Shown: in pieces, positions 22,654 to 36,587 of the stretch | Layout of the letters: each line of letters begins with the position of its first letter | How positions within the stretch are numbered: the stretch's first letter is position 1 | Source of the DNA: Cocos nucifera | Lineage: Eukaryota > Streptophyta > Magnoliopsida > Arecales > Arecaceae | Assembly (NCBI GenBank): GCA_006176705.1 | Contig: QRFJ01002116.1 | Coordinates: 113,085 to 177,084, forward strand | Direction: 5' to 3' | DNA length: 64,000 nucleotides | Notes under the pieces: generated by a model | What the model was told of the DNA's origin: nothing | Seen by the model: the letters and a program-made list of their open reading frames with translations, nothing else | Database searches by the model: none | Program-made: the position numbers and the translations under genes

Positions 22654-24389
22654 TTTATTCAAAATGGGGGCATCGGAAGATATATTAGACTCGAGGAGAA
22701 AGTCTCCAATGAGAAATAAGCTAAGGAACCTATGGAACCCAATCAGATTGAGCCAACCTAGATACTACCTCCTCCATCTTGTAGATCAAGTAGAATTTTC
22801 CATCCTCCTGAAAGGTACTTAGGTACTATATTAGAAAACATAGAGAAAATGTTCCTCATGGAAAATGGGGTTCATGATGATGATCCCAAAATTTATACAA
22901 TGCGATATCAGATATCGACTCCAAAAAATGGTTAGAGGCAATGAAGTCAGAGATTGACTTAATGCGCTCGAACCAATTATGGACCTTAGTAAATCTATCT
23001 GAAGGTATAGTTCCTATTAGATGTAAATGGATCTTTAAGAGAAAGATAGGTGCTGATGGAAATGTAGAGACATTCAAAGCAAGACTCGTAGCGAAAGGAT
23101 ATAGTCAGTGCGAAGGTATTGAATATCAGGATACTTTTTCACTAGTAGCTATACTCAAATCCATCCACACATTACTTATTATTGCAGTCTATTTTGATTA
23201 ATGAAATATGGCAGATGGACGTGAAAATGGTATTCTTAAATGGATATCTTGAGGAAGATATCTATACGGAACAACCGCTAGGATTCACATCCAGTGATGA
23301 TGATCATAAAGTATGCAAGCTACAAAGATCTATATATGGACTTAATCAAGCATCTCAGAGCTGGAATACTTGTTTCAATGATGTAATCAAATTGTTTGGA
23401 TTCATTAAGAATGATGAAAAATCATGTATGTTCAAAAAGGTCAGTGGGAGCACTATTGTCTTCCTCGTACTATACATGGATGACATCCTCATAATTGGAA
23501 ATGATATTTTCATGTTGACTACAATCACAATATGATTGTCTAAGGAGTTCTCTATGAAATATGTAGAAGAGGCATCCTTTATTCTAGAAATTAAGGTCTA
23601 TAAAGATAGACCAAATAGGATGCTGGGTCTCTCATAGAAGATGTACATAAAGGAGATGCTAAAGAGGTTTAGCATGGAAAACTCCAAGAGGGGATTGGTG
23701 CCCTTCAGACATGGCATTCATCTCTTCAAGAAGATGTGTCCCAACACACCTGAGGAGATTTGAACGCATGAGCAAGATCCCTTATGCTTTAGCAATAGGG
23801 AGCCTCATGTACGCCATGCTATATACACAACCTGATATTGCCCATGCTGTGAGTGTCATAAGTAGGTATCTGTTGAACCCAGATGAAGAGCACTAAACTT
23901 TTGTGAAATGTATCCTTAAGTACTTGAGAAGGACTAAGGATATGTTTCTAGTTTTTGATAATGGAGAACTCTAGGTCTAGACAGATGGTGATGGAGCTAT
24001 CAATTGGAAGAGTTCCAAGCAGATGGTGATAGCAGACTCCACCATGGAAGAAGAGAACATCGCTGCATTAGAGGCTGCAAAGAAAGCATTCTAGTATAAG
24101 AAGTTTATCGCAGAGCTTGGAGTGATGCCATCAGATAACATCCCTCTGTCCTGTGATAATAATACCATCATAGCCCTAGCTAAGGAGCTGAGGTTTCACC
24201 AAAAATCCAAGCACATCGAGCGGCGATACCACCTCATCCGTGATTACCTCGAGAAGGAATACATTGAGGTCAAGAGAGTCGATACTGCAAATAATGCCGC
24301 TAATACATTGACAAAGCTATTGAGCCAGTAGAAGATCGAAGCCCACCTTGAGAAGATGGGACTTAGATTTGTAGCCAATTGGCTTTAGG
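22654..24389 (+). pseudogene. RT and RNase H of B1, decayed
   Basis: Frames 22941-23201 and 23182-23535 hold GCKWIFKRKIG-like, ARLVAKGYSQ, DVKMVFLNGYLEEDIY and the catalytic box, here YMDD at 23473-23484. Frame 23711-23896 has the end of RT. Near 23980 about 80 bp are missing compared with A and B2, which removes the TDSD catalytic aspartate of RNase H. The rest (24122-24331) keeps KHIERRYHLIRDYLEKEYIEVKRV and ends near the PPT. Confidence 0.85.
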
Positions 24390-24402
24390 TCACGTGGAAG
24401 TT

Positions 24403-26670
24403 TGTTAGATGTGTGCCCTAAAAGTCAAATTGGCTGATACTTGTAATACACTTCTAAGGATAATTTTATAATTTTGACTATAAATTAATAAATAAATTAT
24501 TTTTTATCATAGGATGTATTTAAAGTGTTTATAATACATCCTTTAAATTAATGGTAATGATAATTCATATTTTCAAGAGTTGAAAATTTGAGACATGAAT
24601 TATCATAATTAACTCATAAACAGCTCCCAACCATAGGATCATCATGAGGATGGTGATCAATCAAGAAGGTTGGTGTACGATCGCTTTCTTAGGATAGATG
24701 TATCTTGAGTCTATGGTGTGAAGACATTGGAGAGAGAGTATAGGTACTCGTTAGAAAATGAGGGCACTAAGCATGACCATCTCGAACAGTCATAAATAAG
24801 TCTACCTTCTCGTCGATGTCTAGTTCGTTGCTGCAGTGGTGTATTTGGTTCTTTGATCTGAGGTACATCGATAGTTCACCTTGAAGATGTTATAGTTTGA
24901 CTACACCATAACTCGATCTCCTAGTCAATTAGAATCCTTAGGTGTATATTGGCTATAGCATGTTCATTGTAGGAATTGGATTGCACCAATAGCGGATCTA
25001 TTTAGCGTAGTAGATAAGGAGCAGCTCTACGATAATCATGAGATTGAGTCCTTAAGCCCATGGCTATGATAGAGTGAAGATAATAGAAAGAGTTTCTATT
25101 AATGTTTCATATTAGACTCAAATTGAATGATTAATTCATATAACAGATGTTGGGTTTGACGAGTCACCTTAATCCTAATCCAGTCGGAGCTCAAAATAGA
25201 AGAACCTAATCACATAGGTAACTACATCGAGAGATTCACTTTTAGTTCTGATAGGTTGCCATCATATACTGCTAGGTGTCACTGGTGGATTTTGGGAGCA
25301 ATTAGAATGATTTTGATGATCGATCATTCTAATTGTATGAATCAGAAAAGTTCTGGTCCATCAAAAGGTGTTTCGATGATGTCGATGATGGAGATCGTGG
25401 CATATCTTATTACTATATAGAATTGAATCTAACTAGATCATACAAATAAGGATTTGGATCTGGATGTCATCAATTAAGCTAATCCAGTTTGATTGATTTG
25501 GATTAGATCCAATTTGGTTCAAGATAGTCATGCTAGCACACGATTGAGCCTGACTTTCTCCTTCTGTAATCCTTTTGATTCATCGCAACTAAGTCAAATT
25601 TGATTTGACTCATTTTTATATCTTGAATGGATTTATTTTCATCTAACTGGAATCTATTCAGGTCAGATTAATTATAGAAATTAAATCCATTCATAGTGGA
25701 AATGGACTAGGGTCAAAAGTTGACCTATTTGAGAGAATTGAGGATCACCTGATCAGATACTTCTAGAAAATTCTCTAGAAATTTTTTTAAGCTATTTTTT
25801 TGATATGTGATAGGGATTGAGTCATGCTATGAGTGTGCCAAATTTTGTGATTTATGATAGAGTTTTGACTAGATTTTGATGGAGTTTCATTTGGATCAAA
25901 CTCTTAGGGAAAGACTCCTAGGCGCAATGCACTCTTCCTTATCTACTCATGTCGCCCACTTTTTGAATCAATTTTGGCTATAAAACTAGATGGGATCTAG
26001 TGGTTTTTTATGGAGAATAATCCCTAGAGTCTCTTTGATCAAATAATAAGTGATTTGGTCAAAGAAGGACTCTAGATGGTGTTGGATTTGAGAAACCTTT
26101 CTCATGCCATTATGAAGCATTGCACAAAATATATTTTCCAATGCCCAAAGGAGCTAGCTCTCTGATATCCTATGCCCCCTCTATCCTCTCTCTCCCTCTC
26201 TTCTACAAGCTTAAAATGTTAGGCACCAATCTGAGTTGAAGGTCCAAGATTTTTGGTATAAGATTCAGGAATTATGTGATGGTGTTCGTGAGATGGACAA
26301 GCAGCTTTCTCAAATTATTTTAAAGGTTCTTCAGATTAGATTCAATTTTGATCTTTGAAAAAAAGATTCACGAGGAGAAGACATCCAAATCATACCCGAG
26401 TGGATGCTGGTAGAGGGCAGGTGCGTGTGTTGTTCCTTCCAGAACCTAAGGATAGATCAGGATCATCGCAAGGTAATTTGATTACCCAAAATGAGGTATG
26501 AAATTAAATTAGATTTAATTTTATTTTTAGTTTTTAATATTAAATCTTTAGGATCATATTTGAGACATCTCAGATCTAATTAGGATTATAGAAAAAAAAT
26601 TTAAAAAATTTTCTTCAAATCCAATCAGATATGAACGATCCAGTGCAAGAAAAATAGGATTTTTTCTTCA
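24403..26670 (+). repeat. LTR 2 of tandem element B (shared by B1 and B2)
   Basis: 2268 bp, TGTTAGATGTGTGCCC to TTTCTTCA. It is preceded by the RNase H end and PPT-like sequence of B1, and followed directly by a PBS (ACTGATATCAGAGC, one change from consensus) and the leader of B2. One LTR thus closes B1 and opens B2. Confidence 0.92.
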
Positions 26671-28571
26671 ACTGATATCAGAGCTGCATTGGCAATTCAT
26701 CAAATCTATTTTAGATCAGATTTAATTTTTATTTATCATCTAATATTAAAAAATTTTAGATATCACAGCAGATATGATTAGATCTGAAATCAAAAAATTA
26801 AAATTAAATTATTTAGATCTAATATGTATGAGATGCATGACTAGACTAGATATAGAATAGTTCTATGTGTAGTCCAATATGATCATGTATTTAATTTAAT
26901 TGAATATGATTTTAGATCTATTTAATTTTATTTTTTGATGTTATAATTATTGTAATTAGATCTAAAAATAAAAAATAAAGTTTTTAATTTTAATTTATTC
27001 ATATGAGATATGAAAGATGTATGCTTAGACTAGTTATAAAATAGTTCTATAAAATATCTAGAATAGTTTTGTTTGAAGTGATCAAATTTAAATTCTATAT
27101 TTTAGATTTAGTATATAATATTTTAGATCTAAAAGCATGCATATTTAATTTAGTTATGATATATGAGATGTATGCAAAATATATATAAGTTAGATCATTA
27201 ATTGTATATGTGACATATGATTTAGATCTAACTAGTTTTGTAGTAGAAATTATATTTCTAATTAAGATGTTCCCCTTGGCCATCTGGTCATAAGAACAAA
27301 GTAGGATTTAAAGGCCCTCCCCTTCCATTCAATGAGATATTCTTATGATGTATAGGGGTGCTGCGCGTTTGTTCTTAATCAGAAATCAAAATATTTTTCT
27401 GTAAAATTCTAGATCCTGAAATTCTATGATTTTATTACATGTTTTGTTCATGAATCCAAAACTTAATTAAAAATTAAAATTATAAAATTAATTAGATCTA
27501 AAAATTATGAATTTTTAGATCTAAGATATATTTATAAAATTGGATTCGGACTTGGGTGGCTCAATTAGGTCTAGCGATTGATCAAACTAAATCAAGAAGT
27601 TAGTTAGGTGGGATCAAAGAAAGCTTAGATTTGACCCACCTAATAGGATTAAGTCTGGGTCAAGATCGAATCATATTGACATGTGACTCGATCAAGTCAA
27701 GACCTAATTTGGCTCTATGGTTTGAGCCTGGATTATGGGCTAACCCAATTGGTTCTGATTCAATAATTTGATGTCTAAGATAAGTCTGGCAGATATGATC
27801 GACTATTTTTTTATTGGGAGCTACTCGATCTGAATGTATTCTTGTCAAGTTAATGGCATATCCCTTCCACCGATATCACTTACCTAGCCATTTGTGTCGA
27901 TCCAGTTCTAATTTGAGGTGGGTAACAATTCGAGCCAACCCATGCCACTAGGTTAGTTATAATTCCTATGACTAAGTCAAGTCAAGTTTAAAGAGACCTA
28001 AATTAAATCTTCCAAAGAAAATATTAAGTCTAAGGTCTTCCACCATTGTAGATGTATGGATCCTTCCCGGGGTTGATTGTTCTCGATTGGATACAGTGGT
28101 TCAGTTGCACTGGGAAGACACAAACATGTCTATTAGGCATTGGATGCTATGGGTTGGAGGATGGGTTGGGTTCAATATTTCTAATATGGTGAGGGATCCA
28201 ATCAGAAATCTAATTCATGCAAATGGTGGGTCTGATTTAACTTAGAAGTGGATCAACATTCTAGGTTTGATGAGATTCATGAATTGGAGATTAGGTTTGG
28301 GTGCACCATGATTAGAGAATCATTGGACAAGAATTGTTCACTCATCGATTGATCCATCACCAATAACTTTAGGTGAGGTGATGAGCTAGTCGGTGGGACC
28401 ACACCACCCATTAGAAATCAATAATCAAGAAAATTTTTGCATTTCTATCAAGGGAGTGTAGGAATTCGAGTAAATAGTGGGAGCCTAATTTATTTAAAAA
28501 TAAAACTCTTAAATAAATTGGTTAAGTCTAATTATAAAATCTAACTAGAAACTTTGACTCTCTACAGAAAA
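26671..28571 (+). other. PBS and long untranslated leader of B2
   Basis: 1901 bp matching the B1 and A leaders. The hairpin strands TCATAAGAA (near 27288) and TTCTTATGA (near 27341) are intact. The donor-like site again reads AAGATAAGT (near 27777). The acceptor-like CTCTCTACAG is kept just before the gag ATG. Confidence 0.8.
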
Positions 28572-28901
28572 ATGTCTGCATCCAATCCACTAGCTCATAT
28601 CCTGGACACCCATAGACTGACTGGATCCAACTATAAGGATTGGCTTCAAAACTTTTAAATTATTCTGAATTTTGAGAAGTTGACTCATGTATTGAAATGG
28701 GATCCTCCCACCTTACCAGTCCATCTGATCAAAGAGCATCTCCAGAGAAGTGAATGGATGAAGATAACAAAGCCAGATATTATAGGTTGGGCTCGATGTC
28801 TGATGAGCTCCAGGACCAACATGAAGAAATTAAGATAAGCCATCAAATGTTGGCTCACCTGCAAGAGCTATTTGGTGAACAGAGTCACATAGCCAAATAT
28901 C
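28572..28901 (+). pseudogene. gag of B2, 5' part
   Basis: Starts with ATG at 28572-28574 (MSASNPLAHILDTHRL-like) and aligns with A gag. A TAA in place of TAC occurs at NFxI near 28655. Frame 28754-28939 reads through DELQDQHEEIKISHQMLAHLQELFGEQ before running into the inserted element C at 28902. It resumes at 46643. Confidence 0.8.
28897..28901. repeat. Target site duplication ATATC, left copy
   Basis: ATATC of B2 gag, repeated at 46638-46642. The empty site is visible in B1 near 10430 (AAATATCAAGTCAC). Confidence 0.85.
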
Positions 28902-31900
28902 AGATAGGAAACATGCAAGGTTTCATGCATAGATTTTAAATTTTTTTTGAAATAAAGAGCAGTGGAAGACATAGATTAAATTATTTAATCTATAAATGCA
29001 TATAATCAAATTACAAAATCCTACATCAAGGATCTATAATATGTTATGATGCAAATATAAATCTAAAATTAAATTAATCATGAGTAGTATTGATCACATC
29101 AATACCTAGATCTAGAATAATTCTATATCTAATACTGAATTGCATCTAGGTCACCAAGAGATCAGATCTCTTACCTTTGCATGGGTTGAGAACTCTATAG
29201 TTGAATTCATTGTTATCTTTGGAGCTGCACATGCATCCGATCTCTACAGATGATCCACACGAACCTGCAACATAGATTGGAGGTTCATCGAACGAAGATC
29301 TACTCGAAGTGCTAGCTTCTCGTGGATCCCTCCTAATGGTTAATCAAATACATGCTCTTCGGATCTCTTGGATACTCCAAGAGATGAAGAACATGAGGAG
29401 GAATAAGAAAAGAATCCAATCCTTGGATCTCCCATAAATTAAAAATAAATACATATGAGAAAACCCTAGGAGAAGACAAATCTTCTCCTTCAGGACGTCA
29501 ATGGTTGATTTCTTGAAAACATCTATTATGCTAGGTTCAGAGGAGACCTTCTCCTCTAAATTTTTTTCTAATTTTTATAATATCATACTCTTAGATTTTT
29601 CTCATAAAAATTTCATAAATAAAATTGAGAAGAAGGGCTCTCAAAAAAACCCTAAGAGAAGAGCTTCTTCCCATTTTCTTCTTGCATCAGGACATGATCA
29701 GACCATGTCCAAAAAGGATCACCATGCCCCAACACCTTGGAGCAAAGATTCTGTGCCCTCTTCCTCTCTCTCTCTCTTAGATCTTTATCATATAAAAATC
29801 ACATAAAATAATGAAGAAGAAGATACTCAAAAGAAAATAAAGAGAAGATAATCTTCTCTTACCTTTGTGCCTTCATGACATCAACGATTGATGTCCAGAT
29901 GAAGACCTTTTCTCTAAGGATCTTAGCACCATCTTTCCTCAAGCCCTTCCTCCTCTCTCTCTCTCTTAGATTTTTATCATATAAAAATCATAAATAAAAT
30001 AGGAAGAGAGAAACATAAAAGAAAATTATAAGAGAAGACAATCTTGTCTTACCTTGTCTCTTCAAGATATCAACCTTTGATGTCATAATTGAGGGCTCTT
30101 ATCCATGAACCTTGGCACCACAAATCCTCCATGCCTTTTCCTCCTTCTCCTCTAATTTTTTATAATTTTTTTAGGATTTTTCATGTCCTCTATGGTCAAA
30201 GAAAGAGGCATCCCCTTTATATTGCAAAACTAGGTCAAAACCTAGTCAAAGGAGGACTTCTATGGGGCATCCAACTCTTGGATGCTCCTCCCACTTATTT
30301 TTTCATATAACCACTGATTCTCACACACAAAACTAAGGAAAAAAGGGTCGAATAGATAGAGAGGCATGGGTGGTCTTGGCGCACAAGGGAGGGAGGAGTT
30401 TGGGTCGAAGAAGACTCTTCCGAGTAGGAAATAATTTCCAACTTCCTTTTAATTTTGATCAAATCAAAATAAATTCCCAAATATTATGAATAGTGGGCAT
30501 GGAAGGCCTTCATGGGTATGGGAATACATAGAAAAAATATAGAATTAAATATTTGGCATGGGCTTTAATAGGCACAAGAGAAAGAGAGAGAGTCCCGGTC
30601 CAATTGGGACTCCTCTTGTTTGACTAGGTCAAAATTATTTTAAACCCAATTTAAATCTTATTTAAACTAGATTAAATATAATATAATTAAGGATGATCCT
30701 AGTCTAATTAGGAGTATAATTAAATTAGATTAAATTAGAATTTAAATCTGATTTAAATCCTAAGTCAATCAGGTGCACCCAAGTCCTAGTCGAACAAGAA
30801 ATTATTCTTCCCTTGCAATTGGCTTATCCAATAAATCAATTAGACTTAATTTAATTAAATTTAAACTAATTTTAATTGAATATAATTTAATTAAACTTAA
30901 TTTTAACTTGATTGCTCAATCAAATTAAGCCAATTAGTAATCCAATTGCTATTCGATCCTCCTGCAACACTTGCATTAGGTCAAACATCAATTGCATTGA
31001 ATGTTTGACCTCGAAATGATTCTCAATCATCGATTAACCATCCGATCAAGTTATAAGCCCTAATATGTGTGACCCTATAGGTTTAAACCTAAGTCAGTAG
31101 TATAGAAATCAATTTCTATACCAATCGAAGTTACCATCTAGCAATGGTTCCCGACATCCAGATAGATCGAATATATGCAAAGCAATATTCTTAGAATCCT
31201 GGCCCATGGTTATCGTATAATTCATCCCTATGATCAATAATGCTTAAGATGACTTTGACTATGTTGTCAAACATTCATACAAGTCATCTTTGTTGTATCT
31301 CAAAATTTTGCAAATCCCGTGACACCTCACGAGGATTACCCAGGCCTAGGTTTTGCTAAATTGAAACATAGTGAGTCATTCTCTTCCTGAAGTTAATCAG
31401 GAGTGGTCAATCCCATCTTGACTCACATACCAACTCTATAAGTACTTGACTGTACCCAAAAATCTTTCATCATCTATATTAGAAATATAGGCAGTCCAAC
31501 ACCAAAGTATAATGAGTTGCTCGTAAGTCACCATGGCGATCTCAGGTCGAAGGGACACTTATACCCATTGGCCTTAGCTAGCTACTCTTGATAGTAGAGT
31601 GCTACATTGGTCAAGTTCAGTGCAGATGTACTCCTATATCTTATCTGGATGCCATATTAGTGTCTCCACATCACTAGGTTATGAGGACAACCAATGTATA
31701 TGGCATACAGCGACCTACACTTAATAAATTATTATTCTTATTAATAACTTATCATTTGATTATGAACAATTTAAAAACCTTTCGATAAATCCTACTTTAT
31801 CGATTGATTGTGGTTCTAAGGACTTCATCATAATTTAGGAGTTCATTTAAGGAAGATAGAACTTTTATAATGAAACAGCCAAATTACTATTATTATTAGA

Positions 31901-31969
31901 TAATTCATATACTAATTTCAATCATCTACTACTTAGATGATTGACTTTAGGATACATTTTTCAACAACT
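28902..31969 (-). repeat. 3' LTR of element C (family 2)
   Basis: 3068 bp. On the minus strand it starts TGTTGAAAAATGTATCC (31969 downward). It holds several degenerate repeat units of roughly 190-390 bp between 29400 and 30180, rich in CTTCTC and TCTCTC, each with a GACATCAA/TTGATGTC dyad (near 29496, 29880, 30067). ORFs at 29501-29806 and 30089-30310 fall in these repeats and are not genes. Confidence 0.9.
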
Positions 31970-31983
31970 CCCACTTGGACTAA
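31970..31983 (-). other. Polypurine tract of element C
   Basis: Minus strand TCCAAGTGGGAGT, directly before the 3' LTR. Confidence 0.75.
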
Positions 31984-33960
31984 AGCCAATCAAAATGATA
32001 TCAAATATCCTATCTTCCACTTGAGTTTGTAGAACTCCTTAGTTTTGAGGCCTTAGCAAATGGGTTAGTCAAGTTCTCCTTTTACATTGATCTTCTAAAG
32101 ATCGACGTTACTCAAATCAAATATCTAAGATAAAAATGATGTAGAATATGCTGGTCCTTCGGTTCTTTAGCCTGATCTATGGCTCTAGTGCTATGACAGG
32201 ACTGGACCATGGGTCGAGGGTGCCATTCCCAACCTGCTAATGAACCTTAGTAACTACACAGTTTATATGGCAGCATCATATGTCATGATGTACTCTATAT
32301 CACTAACTAAATAGGCTAAAGTATCTTGCTTGGAACCTTTCCAGCAGATTACTCCTATAATTAGGATATGAGTCGACATTCTCTTATTGTCATCTTGTTC
32401 TAACTGAAATCAAAACATCCATATATTTTAAGTCAATACTTCCATATTTGAGTCACTGGACCTTAGTATTTCCCAAATACTTAGGGATTGTCTATACAAT
32501 CCTCCAGTGGCTCTTACTTGGATCAGACTGGTATCTGCTCACTATCTCTAGTGAGTATACCATGTCTAATCTCGTACATAGATAAATAAGATGATAGCTA
32601 AACCTTTATTTCTTGCAATGTTGGAATGCTATTCCTGATTAAGAGAATTTCATCCTCAAACATTACAAGAAATAACACTACAAAATATTTTGCCCAATAA
32701 TAAGTGCAGGATTTATCTTTGTTCATAACTAAGATATACATTCAGAACATATATTCGAACTCTGAGATGATACTCAGATGGGCTTTATAGGTCCTTACCT
32801 TCCCGTCTGCACTACTCTGATCCTATTAAAAATCCATTCACATCCAATGGATTTTATCCTTTCACGTGATCAACTAGTGTCCATACACTATTGATTTTCA
32901 TAGACTTCAATTTGGATCATATGGCTCCAAGCCACTTCTCAAAATTAGGCCACTACATTGTATCCTTATAGGTGATCGGATCCTTGTTGTTCTCATCGAG
33001 CTCAACATGATCGCCATCCTGGACCTACACACTGAAGTATCTATCTGGCTAACGTGGTATTCTACTGGATCTCCTTAAAGGTGATACTTTAATGGGCTCC
33101 GAATTTGATCTGATCAAATCTGGTTCTGTAGGTTTATCAAATAACGTCGGTTCTTTTCTACCAATCAAATATTTACAAGTTTAACTTAATAGGCATTAGT
33201 TCCTTCTCTAAGGAACTTCTTTCCAAAAGGAATGTCCTATTGTTAATGAACATCTTATGTTCTTTAGCATAGCAGAATTAATAACCCTTAAACACTTATT
33301 AAACCAGGATCTAAGTTTATCTGTGTACAAATATATGACATAAGCTAATCAACTCCAAACCCAAAAATGAGAGAGTCTAGGTCTACGCCCGATCTATATC
33401 CCATATAGAGTCAATGCAATAGATTAACTTGGTATAAATTTTCAGAGTAAAAAAATAGTCATAAGAGCACAACCCTACAACAGGAAGACAAGTATACTCT
33501 ATTGTGGATTGAACCATGTCTAACAAAGTTCAATTTCTCCTTTTAGATGCACTATGTTTTGAAAAGAAATCCACTGAGAGAGAATCATATTCTCTCCTAG
33601 ATATATCATAAACTTACTAGATGAGTATGTCTCCTCGATCTGATCGAAGAGTTTTAATATCTTATCCAGTTTGTTTTCTTTTTCATTATTGAATCATTTG
33701 AATATTTCAAATGATTCATCCTAGACATACCCATGCCTAGATAGATCATCTGTAATGAAATATTAATATCTTTCCTTGGCACTTAAGTTTAAGATCCACA
33801 TACATCACTATGTATAAAATTTAGAACATTATCGGCTCCTTCACCTTTTCTAGTAAAAGGTGACTTTGTCATCTTCCCAAAAAGACAAGATTCATAGGCT
33901 ATCAATGATTCACAATCATTGATATCAATGTTTCCCTCTCAAGCTAACCCATTTATCCTA
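31984..33960 (-). pseudogene. pol of element C (integrase, RT, RNase H), heavily decayed
   Basis: No ORF of useful length remains, but on the minus strand copia landmarks appear in the right order. Near 33850 is KMTKSPF (GAG-pre-integrase). Near 33735 is TDDLSRHGYV, near 33640 LRSDRG, and near 33530 the RN-TLLDMVQS stretch (integrase). Near 33040 is the linker ending PDRYL. At about 32645-32667 the RT catalytic box reads FEDE in place of YVDD. Near 32340 is WKGSKQ with IEYI (RNase H), and near 32060 LTNPFAKA replaces LTKPL. The length fits a pol lacking little. It cannot encode active enzyme. Confidence 0.8.
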
Positions 33961-36443
33961 TTCTTGTCATTATGACTAAGCCCGTAATGCCAAACATAGA
34001 TATCCATGATATAATCTAACTAGAGTGTGTACATTCTACTTACCTTAAGTTCTTGCAATGAATTGCATACTGGTATCTAATACCCAGATAGTAGAATTAC
34101 ATACAGAGAAGTTTTAAGGTGTTATCATATTACATTTTTAATGAGCAACTTTTTCTCCTTTCTCTTATTCAGCCTGTTGTGGTCAAGGAAAGCAAGACAA
34201 ATTTTTTTTCTATAATCTTGTTTTAGACATTAGAAGTACTATGCCTAATTTGGGTTAATCTTAGACTAATTATTTTGACTGGGCTCAGAAACTCCAATAT
34301 GAATCCATTCATACTGCTGAACCAATATTCAACTTTCGATATTGATTATCGAAGTTGGGTCCGTAAGTCTTCACTGTCTAATAGTGATAGGAGCAATTAG
34401 GATTTAGCCTTAATAGAGAATAATGACCTATTGTATATTAATCATTGTTAAGCCTAAAGACTTGGACTTTAGTCTAAAGGTTCTTCCACTATTTTATTCG
34501 AACCGATAGCCTCTACCTCCAATTCGAGGAATTACTTTAATTTTCTAGTAAGTACTAAAATCCACATAGACTGCACACGAGCCCAACTTTGGCTGGCCCA
34601 CCCATGTACATCTAAGGGTAGGTTCATAACCAATTGTTTCTCCAAATAATTTCTAGTAATTTTAATTTTCCCTACTCAGAAAAGGGTCTGGTTAGGTTCA
34701 ACCATTAACATGACCATACTTGGCGCATCCAACCAATGAATGATCAGGCCCAACTTTGGTTGGCCAATCCAACCATCATTAGAGAGACACATCCAAGTCA
34801 TCATATGATGGATGATAATTCCATTAGTCAACAAACACCAGGCCTTTGGAACTCCAATGATTGTTAAGTTAATGGACCCATTATCAAACACCTTAATGGG
34901 AGGCTATGACTCCGTTATCCACATAACTTTATCATTTTAAGGATCTAATAATTTTAGAGGATTTAAATTATTAGTGATTTAAGGATAGAAAGGATATGGA
35001 CCAATTTGCTCCAACTGACTTCACCAAGTCAAGTCCTCCCACTGACTTCGCAAGTCACTGATGAGGACTAGAATTAATTATGGTCCATGGGCACCTAAAT
35101 CAGTCTCACTGAATAAAATCAGTCTCACTGATTTTCTATGTGACATAGGTTAGCACGAATCAATGAGCAACCTAATCAAAAATTTGATTAACCACATTGG
35201 CCAGGTAAGTGAGATCGATGGGAGGATCTACCAAGGCTTGCCTTAGACACCATCAGAAATGGCCAGGTAAGCAGGCTGTCAATTAAAAACCACCGATTTG
35301 GGATACCAGACTTACCTTAGCCATCAATTGATTTGTTAGTTTTGATTTAGTCTGCCTAAAGACTCAGGCTCGATCATTGATCCATGATCAGCATCCATTT
35401 GTAAGATGTATGGACTTTGATCAACTACAACTATTGAAGTGATCTATAGAAATGACCTAATCTTAATTAACTATTAATTAGGTTTGATCAATTTCTTGAC
35501 TATGTCCATATTTAATCTAACCCTAGGTCTAACCCAATTAATGACCTGATCAAAGCTAACCCATATCCCTTTAACCCATGTTTTAAGAAATTATCTTAGG
35601 ATCTTCAAATTACAAACCTAGATCCTAAACAATCACTTAATTCTCAATTAAGTTCAAGCCTTATGGGTTTAGATTATGGAATCTCAAAACTAGTTTCTGA
35701 TTTTATTGTTTGAAATATTTTCAAATTATATTGAATCATATTCAATATATAATTTTAGATTTGATTTGTTTCATTGTTTAGATCATGTCCTAAAATTTTA
35801 AATCTAGAATTTTGCAAAAAGTAAGTTCATAATTTAAAATTCTACAAAATAAATATGTCATACATATTCATTCAAGATTAAAAAATAAAAGTTACATATC
35901 CAACATATGCAACATAAGGATCTAAATCTAAACATGAAACATATCATATAGATCTCATCTAAATGATCAAAATCAGATCATAAATTATTTAAATTTAGAT
36001 TCAAAATTTGAGAATAAATCATAAATCATTTTAGATCTCATCTAACATATTTATGATTTTGGTTTTCTCAGATCAGTACATACTAGGACAACCTTTCTAC
36101 TGTAACGGGATAAACCTTACAGCAGAACAATCTTGTGGCATTATGTGCAATTTTGATATTATTTAGATCTAATCTAAATAATCTAAAATAGATCTAATAT
36201 CTATTAAATTTTAAATTTAAATTAAAAAATTAAATCATAAATTTTCTTAGATCTAATCTAAATAATTCATGATTTTGATTTAGATCAGCACATACTAGGA
36301 CAACCTTTTCATTGTAAGGGATTAACTTTATAACAGGACAACCTTATGATAGTATGTGTGACATTTAATTAATTTTAATTTTTAAATTTAATCAAAAGCA
36401 TACATAAACATATTATAATAGAACCTAGATGCTCTGATACCAC
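33961..36443 (-). other. gag/protease remnant and leader of element C, with PBS
   Basis: I see no readable gag or protease. From about 34900 to 36440 it resembles the family-1 leader in places, including minus-strand AAGGTAAGT (35310-35318) and partner sequences at 35265-35272 and 35213-35220. The segments 36014-36152 and 36232-36363 are a diverged tandem duplication. The PBS (minus strand TGGTATCAGAGC, 36431-36442) is perfect. Confidence 0.7.
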
Positions 36444-36587
36444 TATTAGAAAACATGCAGGATTTCATGCATAGATTTCAAAATTTTTTCGAAATAAAGA
36501 GCAGTGGAAGACATAGATTAAACTATTTAATCTATAAATGCATATAATCAAATTACAAAATCTTACATCAAGGATATATAACATGTT
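36444..36587 (-). repeat. 5' LTR of element C, end-proximal segment
   Basis: Last 144 bp of the 5' LTR next to the PBS, matching 28902-29045. It is separated from the rest by element D. ATGTT at 36583-36587 is the left target duplication. Confidence 0.9.
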
